6,055 nucleotides of DNA from Planctomycetota bacterium (GTDB taxonomy: Bacteria > Planctomycetota > Phycisphaerae > Tepidisphaerales > Tepidisphaeraceae): the NCBI GenBank assembly GCA_029777755.1, contig JAKORQ010000148.1:1-6055 (forward strand). Reading direction: 5' to 3'. Each line of letters begins with the position of its first letter. Within the stretch, counting starts at the first letter, position 1. Below the pieces are notes generated by a model. The model did not search any database and was not told the DNA's origin. It worked only from the letters and a program-made list of their open reading frames with translations. This document shows, piece after piece, positions 1 through 6,055 of this stretch. A program made the translations under genes and the position numbers.

Positions 1-543
1 AAGGGCGTGGCCGCCTCGGTGCTGATGACAACCATCCACGGCTACCTGCACGCCCAGTTGTCCTCGGGAGTTGCGCCACATGAGGCCGTGCGGCAGCTCA
101 ACGCCTTCCTCCAGCACCGCAAACCAGAGGAGCGCTTCGCCACGCTCTTTGTGGCGCTGATCGACACGCAGGCGGGGCAACTGACCTACGTTGATGCGGC
201 CCACGGCTACGGCATGACCTGGGACGGCCAGCGGCTGATCGCGCTGCAAGACGCCGGCGGCCCGCCGGTGGGTGCGTTTCCCGATCTGGCGTACGACGCG
301 GTGACGATACCGTTCAGGCGCGGCGATGCCCTGCTGGTGGTAAGCGACGGCATCGTGGAACAGCCGGCCGGCGACAGCGTGGAACGCAGGCAGTTCGACA
401 TCGGCGGTATCGAGCAGGCCATGAAACAAGCCGCCAGCACGGGCTATGACGAACTCGACACGCTCTTCGCGGACGTGGAAACATTCGCCGGCACCACCTC
501 ACTGGCCGACGATGCGACAGCCCTGCTGGCAAAGTGGGTGTGA
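1..543 (+). CDS. SpoIIE/RsbU-type PP2C protein serine phosphatase, C-terminal part (5' end outside window)
   Basis: The frame is open from base 1 and ends at TGA 541-543, giving 180 visible residues; the true start lies upstream. The first residues, KGVAAS, match the GKGxxAA motif in the middle of SpoIIE/RsbU PPM phosphatase domains. Further family landmarks follow in order: a FATLFVALID strand at about 45-55, a GGPPVGAF turn at about 86-93, GDALLVVSDGIVE near 108-120, where the Asp of SDG is a metal ligand, and a terminal LADDATALLAKWV, where DDAT matches the usual metal-binding DDxT. Known family role: Mn/Mg-dependent dephosphorylation of serine on anti-anti-sigma (STAS) proteins in partner-switching signalling, often driven by an N-terminal sensor or receiver domain. 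That N-terminal part is not visible, so the input signal is unknown. No terminator was found after the stop. The GTG at base 7 is an internal valine codon, not a start. Confidence 0.9.
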   Translation, partial: KGVAASVLMTTIHGYLHAQLSSGVAPHEAVRQLNAFLQHRKPEERFATLFVALIDTQAGQLTYVDAAHGYGMTWDGQRLIALQDAGGPPVGAFPDLAYDAVTIPFRRGDALLVVSDGIVEQPAGDSVERRQFDIGGIEQAMKQAASTGYDELDTLFADVETFAGTTSLADDATALLAKWV

Positions 544-585
544 TTCGATCCTGCACAAGCCTCGCCGGGTGAGCCTATCTGTTTT

Positions 586-834
586 CACCACGACGCAACG
601 AAGCAACGACGGGGAACGACGAGGCTTGAGTGCGGGGCGTCCTCGCCCGCATCTTCAGGGGACATACTCCGATCCGCTCTCGACACCAGGACACAAAGGA
701 GAGAAGGCACGAAGATGGTTGAGAAGAGTGTCTTGAAACAGATCAGGCAAGAGACCGCCCACTTCACTTTCACTCTTCCCTCTTCAACCTTCGTTCTTGA
801 GCTCACGGCTTCGTCGCTTCGTTCCTTTGTGGTG
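586..834. repeat. Imperfect inverted repeat of the 'caccac..aacgaag' type (arms 586-610 and 810-834)
   Basis: The left arm (586-610) begins CACCAC and contains AACGAAGC. The reverse complement of the right arm (810-834) also begins CACCAC and contains AACGAAGC. By eye, 20 of 25 positions match between the arms. A third related segment in left-arm orientation lies at about 684-714 (CACCAGGACACAAAGG followed by GGCACGAAG). From general knowledge, such 'accac-aaag-gcacgaag' repeats are frequent in planctomycete, verrucomicrobial and related genomes, often near small GxxExxY-family genes. No such gene lies between the arms here; the 199 bases between them hold no recognisable coding sequence. It may be a solo remnant or a non-autonomous element. 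I saw no clear target-site duplication. Confidence 0.55.
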
Positions 835-913
835 GAAAGGAAGCTCAACGATCGGATCTATTCTCCCTGGCCCTGACTTGCGTACACTCGCCGAGGATCT
901 CCCCTTACCTCCC

Positions 914-932
914 GCAGCTCCGGCGGAACTGC
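914..932 (-). other. GC-rich hairpin downstream of the HTH gene, possible weak terminator
   Basis: As minus-strand RNA, the 8-base arms pair throughout with one G-U wobble around a 3-base loop. As plus-strand RNA the same position is a C-A mismatch, so the minus strand is the better hairpin. It lies 46 bases beyond the stop of the HTH gene, where a terminator would be expected. The following minus-strand bases are purine-rich, without a U tract, so it is not a classical intrinsic terminator. Confidence 0.3.
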
Positions 933-978
933 TCCACTTTCTCACCGTGCATCATGGTCAAACCGGACTGTTACGAGC

Positions 979-1506
979 CTACACCAACTGCTCCATGATC
1001 CCGTCGATCGTGGTGGAGTCATCCGCGATCACCGCGCCTGTTTCGCGCAGTTCGGTGGTGTGCTTGCCGGCCGCCCGGCCGGAGACCACTATGCGGATGT
1101 GCTTGAGCTCCGGGCTCTGGCGCACCGCCTTGCAGATGGCCACCGGCTCGCTGTCGCTGTCCAGCACGCCCACCAGGATCACGTCCGGGGAGAACTTGTG
1201 CGTCAGCAGACCGGCCTCGTAGCCGCTGCGGGCGGACTTTATCTCGTAAGCGCTTTCCTTGCCTTTAGTTATGGGCGGGCAGTCGGACCCCACCACCAGC
1301 ACCTTCGGCTTGCCCGATTCCAGCTCGTCCACCGGGATGTTGTGCTCCTTCATGAACTCGATCAGCGCGGCGCGGGGAATCCGGCGGAACTTGCTGCCGG
1401 GAACCTTAAAACCCTTGAGTCGGCCGGAGTCAAAACAGCGAATAATGGTCTGCTGCGAAACGCCGCATATTTCGGCGGCTTCGCCGGTGGTGAAGATAGA
1501 CTTCAT
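979..1506 (-). CDS. Excisionase/MerR-like HTH protein with a degenerate response-regulator receiver domain
   Basis: The protein is 175 residues and ends at TAG 979-981. The ATG at 1506 is chosen because GGAGG (1517-1513) lies 6 bases upstream; a TTG one codon earlier is too close to it. Residues 4-55 form an excisionase-type winged HTH: FTTGEAAEICGVSQQTI, then the GRLKGFKVPGSKFRRIPRAAL wing split as GRLKGFKVPG and SKFRRIPRAAL. After a linker, residues 67-175 follow the receiver pattern (PKVLVVGSD, SGYEAG, SPDVILVGVL, IRIVVSGR, ETGAVIA). The usual phosphoacceptor Asp is Gly113, the acidic pair after strand 1 is reduced to Asp75, and the conserved Lys near the end is absent. Ser142 remains. So it can probably not be phosphorylated in the standard way. 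I associate this two-domain layout with planctomycete chromosomes. It is likely a transcription regulator; its targets and its partner are unknown. It is divergent from guaA. Despite the excisionase fold, nothing ties it to the integrase 2.2 kb away. Confidence 0.88.
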   Translation of the reverse strand: MKSIFTTGEAAEICGVSQQTIIRCFDSGRLKGFKVPGSKFRRIPRAALIEFMKEHNIPVDELESGKPKVLVVGSDCPPITKGKESAYEIKSARSGYEAGLLTHKFSPDVILVGVLDSDSEPVAICKAVRQSPELKHIRIVVSGRAAGKHTTELRETGAVIADDSTTIDGIMEQLV

Positions 1507-1780
1507 CAAATCCCTCCCATTGGCCTTGAGGTGAATGCTCCCCCTGGCCGGTGTGTCTCCCTTATCTGTTAAAGTTGACTGCCAATGTGGCTATAGAAAT
1601 GGTTTGCCCTCCATCACTAAAGCTGCAGGTATTGTAAGCAAGCTCAACTGTTGGACAACCGGCATTTTCTCCAGCATATCTTGATTTTGCGGACGATCCC
1701 CCTTCCCCAGCTTCCCCCAGCTATCCAGATGCGTGCCGCGAATCTTTACAAAGAACCACGCTTCGGTTTTCCTACTGCAC
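1507..1780. other. Divergent intergenic region between the HTH gene and guaA
   Basis: The region is less GC-rich than its flanking genes and should hold promoters for both. I found no convincing sigma-70 pair. TTGACT at 1575-1580 has only 11 bases before TATAGA 1592-1597. TTGGAC (1651-1656) with CATATC (1675-1680) at 18-base spacing is a weak candidate for guaA. A pyrimidine-rich stretch with a repeated 'ttcccc(c)ag' lies at about 1698-1720. I did not recognise a purine riboswitch fold. Confidence 0.4.
1512..1518 (-). promoter_or_regulatory. Strong ribosome binding site of the HTH gene
   Basis: The minus strand reads GGGAGGG followed by ATTTG and the ATG at 1506. The 6-base spacing from the GGAGG core fixes the ATG, rather than the adjacent TTG at 1509, as the start. 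Confidence 0.75.
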
Positions 1781-3322
<1,542 letters not shown>

Positions 3323-3368
3323 TTCCGCGTCCGGCAGCGGCCGGCAGGATCAGGCACCAGAAACACCT

Positions 3369-3400
3369 AAGCCCGCGTCACTGCGGGCTTTTTTGTGTTT
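3369..3400 (+). terminator. Intrinsic terminator after guaA
   Basis: A perfect 8-bp stem, AAGCCCGC (3369-3376) with GCGGGCTT (3383-3390), encloses a 6-base loop and is followed by TTTTGTGTTT. It starts 47 bases after the guaA stop. If the island joins within the guaA 3' end, this terminator belongs to the island side. It would then replace the native one and keep guaA transcription out of the integrase. Confidence 0.9.
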
Positions 3401-3740
3401 TCCACCTGGCACGGACTGGCAGCCTGGGGTATGGCCAAGCACGAATTTTTCATGGCATAGTCGATGGCACGAAACCGGCCCTGTGCCATGCCTCGCCACC
3501 GATGCCATGCGCCTCGTTCCCAGGTGGCCATGGTATCGGAATCATGTAAGTGGTTGCTGTAAAACGAATTTTTGTCGTTCCGCGCGGGGTTTTCCGGGCA
3601 TGGTATTGATGGCCGGTGAAGCGTGTGCGTCACGATGGCCATGCCATGGGTACGTCCCCGTAAGCTGTTGACTTGTAAGGGGGTCTCTTTGGTTCAAGCA
3701 GGGCGCACGACGCATGGTGTTGCAAGGGAGCGTGTGTGCC
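3401..3740. other. Non-coding leader between the guaA terminator and the integrase
   Basis: I see no convincing gene in these 340 bases. Short frames on both strands have no family features. The stretch is marked by a cluster of CATGGYAY octamers and by two copies of ACGAATTTTT (3441-3450 and 3564-3573). The second copy overlaps a small AACGA/TCGTT hairpin (3563-3567 with 3575-3579). A TTGACT at 3668-3673 could be a -35 box for the integrase, but the expected -10 position (GGTTCA) is poor. A GGTTCAAGC at about 3691 resembles a tRNA T-loop, but no tRNA folds around it. Confidence 0.5.
3451..3648. repeat. Cluster of six CATGGYAY octamers in both orientations
   Basis: Forward copies are at 3451-3458 (CATGGCAT), 3529-3536 and 3599-3606 (both CATGGTAT). 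Reverse copies are at 3483-3490 (GTGCCATG), 3502-3509 and 3641-3648 (both ATGCCATG). Near matches lie at 3463-3470 and 3713-3720. Several copies continue as roughly CATGGYATNGNNGGC. A random sequence of this length should hold far fewer than one copy. The position directly upstream of a tyrosine integrase, inside the presumed island end, suits arm-type integrase sites or operators for an island regulator; both readings are inference. Confidence 0.5.
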
Positions 3741-4940
3741 ATGTTGACCGATACCAAGCTGCGGAACCTCAAACCGACGGGCAAGCTGTACAAGGTGGCG
3801 GACAGGGACGGCCTGTATGTGGCCGTCACCCCCTCCGGGACCATTTCGTTCCGCTACAACTACGCCCTCAACGGGCGCCAGGAGACCATCACCTTCGGCC
3901 GGTACGGGCCGGGCGGCATCACGCTGGCCGAGGCCCGGGAACGCCTGGCCGAAGCCAAGAAGATGATCGCGGCGGGAAAGTCTCCGGCCCGGGAGAAAGC
4001 CAGGGAGAAGGCCCGGGTGCGCGACGCCGAGACGTTTGGTGCCTGGGCGGAAAAGTGGCTTCGCAGCTACCCGATGGCCGACTCCACCCGCGACATGCGG
4101 CGCTCGGTCTATGAGCGCGACCTGAAGGCCAGGTTCGGCAACCTCAAGCTGACCGAGATCACCCACGAAGACCTGCGGGCCCTGACCGACGCCATCGTCG
4201 AGCGGGGCGCGCCGGCCACCGCCGTCCATGCGCGCGAGATCGTGTACCAGGTCTACCGGTGGGCCATCGAGCGAGGCCAGAAGGTGGAGAATCCCGCCGA
4301 GCTGGTCCGCCCGGCCAGCATCGCGAAGTTCGCGCCGCGCGACCGTGCCCTGACGCCGGAAGAGATCGGCCTCATGTACCAGTACCTGGAGCGCGTCGGC
4401 ACGTCGCCGTCGATCCGCGCCGCCGTGAAGCTGCTCCTGCTGACGATGGTGCGCAAGAGCGAGCTGACCAACGCCAGGTGGAGCGAGATCAACTTCAGCG
4501 AGGCCCTGTGGACCATCCCGAAGGAAAGGATGAAGCGGCGCAACCCGCACCTGGTGTTCCTGTCGCGGCAGGCGATGGACCTGCTGGTCGCGCTGAAAAC
4601 CTTTGCCGGTGGTTCGGAATACGTCCTGCCGTCACGCTATGACCCTAGCGTGCCGATGAGCAGCGCCACGCTCAACCAGGTGATGAAGCTGACCTATCAA
4701 CTGGCGCAGAAGGACGGCAAGCCGCTGGGCAAGTTCGGGCCGCACGACCTGCGCCGCACGGCCAGCACCCTGCTGCACGAAGCCGGATACAACAGCGACT
4801 GGATCGAAAAGTGCCTCGCCCACGAACAGCGCGGCGTCAGGGCCATCTACAACAAGGCCGAATACCGGGAGCAGCGGCGGCAGATGTTGCAGGACTGGGC
4901 GGACATGATCGACCAGTGGACGAAGGCACCAAAGCCGTAA
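3741..4940 (+). CDS. P4-type tyrosine integrase (DUF4102 arm-binding domain plus catalytic domain)
   Basis: The 399-residue protein is a site-specific recombinase that would integrate and excise the element. It has the usual family length. The N-terminal arm-type DNA-binding domain covers about 1-90 (LTDTKLRNLKP, DGLYVAVTPSG, ITFGRYGPGGITLAEAR). A core-binding SAM-like domain covers about 95-190, and the catalytic domain about 200-385. Catalytic residues all appear intact: Arg238 (TMVRKSEL), Lys265, His335 and Arg338 (GPHDLRRT), His361 (CLAHEQ) and the nucleophile Tyr370 (AIYNKAEY). The ATG at 3741 is chosen because AAGGGAG (3724-3730) lies 10 bases upstream and the family normally starts at MxLTD; an in-frame ATG at 3714 would add nine unconserved residues. 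It lies in the same direction as guaA, 418 bases past it, and is convergent with the zinc-finger/HTH locus. The context marks guaA as its likely attachment site. Confidence 0.96.
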   Translation: MLTDTKLRNLKPTGKLYKVADRDGLYVAVTPSGTISFRYNYALNGRQETITFGRYGPGGITLAEARERLAEAKKMIAAGKSPAREKAREKARVRDAETFGAWAEKWLRSYPMADSTRDMRRSVYERDLKARFGNLKLTEITHEDLRALTDAIVERGAPATAVHAREIVYQVYRWAIERGQKVENPAELVRPASIAKFAPRDRALTPEEIGLMYQYLERVGTSPSIRAAVKLLLLTMVRKSELTNARWSEINFSEALWTIPKERMKRRNPHLVFLSRQAMDLLVALKTFAGGSEYVLPSRYDPSVPMSSATLNQVMKLTYQLAQKDGKPLGKFGPHDLRRTASTLLHEAGYNSDWIEKCLAHEQRGVRAIYNKAEYREQRRQMLQDWADMIDQWTKAPKP

Positions 4941-4952
4941 CCGTGGCGGCGC

Positions 4953-5396
4953 TCAACGCGGCGCTGCGGGTTTTCGTGCCACGCCTGACAGCAGGAACTC
5001 GGTGCTGTATTCGGGAAGGCTGGGAAGTTGCCAGAACACACTGGGGATACTGGCGCTGGCCTTGGAGACGGCTTGCCGCTGAATGCCAAGGACGCTGGCG
5101 GCATCGGATTGGCTCATGCCGTACCGCAGCAGCATGACGATTTGCTTCTTTCGGTCGGTCAGCCGGGCGTCTGTCATCCGCCTGGCGTGATCGCGCAGTT
5201 CGGACGTATCGCCATACCGGAGGCGGTGCTTGAGCACGTAGTGGTGAAGGTAGCAGTCGACCAGCCAGTCGCCTGACCCGGCGCACGGTTCGCGCCAGTT
5301 ACCTGCCTGACGGGTGAGGCGCTCCAGCTCCGCGTCGAACTGAGCGGCCGAACGCCTGGCCCTTTGGTGCTCAGGATTCCACCCACCATCCGGCAA
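4953..5396 (-). CDS. C-terminal half of the split protein, with sigma-70 region 4-like helix-turn-helix
   Basis: From TTG 5396 to TGA 4955-4953 this half has 147 residues; the frame is open back to the amber at 5421-5423. TTG has no good ribosome binding site, so separate translation is doubtful. Residues 1-16 (PDGGWNPEHQRARRS) continue the zinc-finger motif of the upstream half. Residues 79-114 (LTDRKKQIVMLLRYGMSQ then SDAASVLGIQRQAVSKAS) have the form of a sigma-70 region 4 or LuxR-like HTH: a helix, the turn, then a recognition helix. This predicts DNA binding. The tail after about residue 120 has no recognisable feature. It converges on the integrase with a 12-base gap (4941-4952) and no clear terminator between them. 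Confidence 0.55.
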   Translation of the reverse strand: MPDGGWNPEHQRARRSAAQFDAELERLTRQAGNWREPCAGSGDWLVDCYLHHYVLKHRLRYGDTSELRDHARRMTDARLTDRKKQIVMLLRYGMSQSDAASVLGIQRQAVSKASASIPSVFWQLPSLPEYSTEFLLSGVARKPAAPR

Positions 5397-5420
5397 CTTT
5401 GGACGGTGCAGTGAACAGTA

Positions 5421-5423
5421 CTA
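5421..5423 (-). other. In-frame amber codon splitting the zinc-finger/HTH gene
   Basis: The minus strand reads AGC AGC TAG TAC TGT here. The codon sits two residues before the Cys of the second zinc half-site. No frameshift is involved. The HTH gene at 979-1506 also ends in TAG, but its frame meets a TGA a few codons later, so that gene does not by itself prove TAG always stops translation in this organism. Confidence 0.8.
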
Positions 5424-6005
5424 GCTGCTGAATTGCAGAGTCTCGTCAGGGTCACTTTCCAGGCGGCCGTTGGCGTAGGCCGCCAGTTCCGTTGGGGAGC
5501 CGCAGTAGCGGCAGAAGTCCTGGATGCGATCCCTGTCCACCTGCTTTCCATTCGCACGCGAGGTGAGCGGTGGCTTGCGCGCGCACGCTCGCGTGAGTGC
5601 GAGAAGGGTTTCCAGTGTGGCCACGAACCGTCGGCCCTGGTCAGTCTTTACGCCGTGGCTCGAAACGAACTGGCGAAGCAACTGGCGCTGAAGGCGTGCA
5701 GCGTCGTTCAGGCCAACCAGCCGGCAAATGTCGCTGAACGAGAGGCCTGAGCCTGCACCGGGCAGAAAGTGGAGCAGGTCGGGCGGCAGCGTGGCTGCAT
5801 AGGCTGCTACGGCCGGATCGATAACCTGCTGGATGAGCCGGTCGATGCGCTTGCTGCGGGACGCCATCGAGTACGGCCGCCACTCCTCCTGCAACTTGCG
5901 GACTGCAGCATCAACGCCTGGATCACAGCCCTCCCAGACAGGAATGATGGGAAAGTGCGGCATGTCAACCAATTCGTCAAATTTTTGACTGTATCGATTT
6001 TGCAC
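5421..6005 (-). CDS. N-terminal half of the split zinc-finger/HTH protein (hypothetical)
   Basis: This half has 194 residues from GTG 6005 to the amber codon 5423-5421. An in-frame TGA not far upstream of 6005 limits the start. ATG 5963 (MPHFPIIPVWEGCD) is an equally good start and would give 180 residues; neither has a Shine-Dalgarno. A weak promoter-like pair, TTGCGT (6025-6020) and CAAAAT (6002-5997) with 17-base spacing, would favour ATG 5963. The sequence is mostly helical, with basic SMASRSKRIDRLIQQ near 46-60, LSFSDICRLVGL near 88-99 that could be a small HTH, and the CxxC pair at 165 and 168 close to the end. No signal peptide or membrane segment is visible. Alone it would end inside the presumed zinc site, so it is unlikely to be a complete functional protein. 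Confidence 0.6.
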   Translation of the reverse strand: MQNRYSQKFDELVDMPHFPIIPVWEGCDPGVDAAVRKLQEEWRPYSMASRSKRIDRLIQQVIDPAVAAYAATLPPDLLHFLPGAGSGLSFSDICRLVGLNDAARLQRQLLRQFVSSHGVKTDQGRRFVATLETLLALTRACARKPPLTSRANGKQVDRDRIQDFCRYCGSPTELAAYANGRLESDPDETLQFSS

Positions 6006-6055
6006 TGCCGGGCACCATCACGCAACGCTTCGCATTGACTTGGAGGTTGCTGCAT

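Larger units (their letters stand above)
544..978. other. Intergenic region with repeat remnants, no convincing gene
   Basis: These 435 bases lie between the phosphatase stop and the stop of the minus-strand HTH gene. The first 300 bases look different from the flanking genes, with many 'acgaag' and 'cttcgt' words. Open frames here are short, low-complexity in their translations (Ser/Phe/Val-rich) and run across the repeat arms, so I treat them as spurious. The longest plausible one is an ATG at 715 with 53 codons ending at TGA 874-876. It has only a distant AAGGAG (696-701) and no recognisable family. From about 876 to 978 I see only the hairpin listed separately. Confidence 0.6.
4953..6005 (-). 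pseudogene. Zinc-finger/HTH protein gene interrupted by an in-frame amber codon
   Basis: Two minus-strand open frames, 6005-5421 and 5420-4953, lie in the same frame and are separated only by TAG at 5421-5423. Read through, they give 350 codons. Cys165 and Cys168 (FCRYCG) precede the amber at codon 195, and Cys197 and His200 (YCSLHRP) follow it, so a CxxC/CxxH zinc site is split. Beyond it comes PDGGWNPEHQRARRS and later a helix-turn-helix (combined residues about 282-317). The continuity of the motif says this was, or is, one gene. AAG or CAG to TAG would be a single substitution. I do not recognise the family by name. A regulator of the island is a reasonable guess from its place beside the integrase. 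A recent pseudogene, a base-call error and amber readthrough all remain possible. Confidence 0.65.

Noticed and set aside
715..876. A 53-codon open frame starting at ATG 715 inside the repeat region
   Set aside because: The ribosome binding site is too distant, the frame runs through a repeat arm, and the translation resembles no family.
1575..1597. TTGACT and TATAGA as a promoter for guaA
   Set aside because: The spacing is only 11 bases, far from the 16-18 needed by sigma-70.
1733..1780. Upstream GTG start for guaA adding 16 residues
   Set aside because: The extra residues are not part of the conserved enzyme and no ribosome binding site supports them.
3640..3715. Possible tRNA or tRNA fragment before the integrase (GGTTCAAGC resembles a T-loop)
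   Set aside because: No acceptor, D or anticodon stem can be paired around it; the attachment target is better explained by guaA.
3630..4550. Long minus-strand open frame opposite the integrase
   Set aside because: It is a shadow of the integrase coding sequence with no protein-like features of its own.
4941..4975. Possible terminator after the integrase in the 'gcggcgct' repeat
   Set aside because: The two GCGGCGCT copies are direct, not inverted, repeats, so they form no stem.

Overview
The window is high-GC bacterial DNA with four convincing gene loci and a split fifth one. A Planctomycetota-like host (perhaps Phycisphaerae) is my best guess. It rests on the excisionase-type HTH fused to a response-regulator-like domain at 979-1506, a family I associate with planctomycetes, and on 'caccac..aacgaag' repeats of a kind common in such genomes. 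This is inference from family resemblance, not from a search.

Left part (1-1780), apparently ordinary chromosome: the C-terminal part of a SpoIIE/RsbU-type PP2C serine phosphatase runs in from beyond the left edge and ends at 543. A 435-base gap follows. It has no convincing gene but holds an imperfect inverted repeat (586-610 / 810-834) and a hairpin (914-932). On the minus strand lies a 175-residue HTH protein whose receiver-like domain has lost its phosphorylation residues (979-1506). A 274-base divergent intergenic region then leads to guaA.

Centre (1781-3398): a complete guaA, GMP synthase (glutamine-hydrolysing), followed 47 bases later by a clear intrinsic terminator.

Right part (3323-6055), probably the left end of an integrated genomic island: about 340 bases of non-coding DNA contain six copies of the octamer CATGGYAY in both orientations. 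A P4-type tyrosine integrase (arm-binding DUF4102 domain plus catalytic domain) is read away from guaA. The 3' end of guaA is a known integration hotspot for this class of integrase, so the left attachment site probably overlaps the guaA stop codon. The right end of the island is not in the window. Convergent with the integrase, with a 12-base gap, is a minus-strand gene for a zinc-finger/helix-turn-helix protein cut by an in-frame amber codon at 5421-5423. The codon falls between the two halves of the likely zinc site (CxxC before it, CxxH after it), so the two open frames look like one gene of about 350 codons. It is either a recent pseudogene, a sequencing error or a readthrough gene.

The most interesting points are the amber-split zinc-finger/HTH gene beside the integrase, the octamer cluster upstream of the integrase, and the phosphorylation-deficient receiver fused to an excisionase-like HTH.
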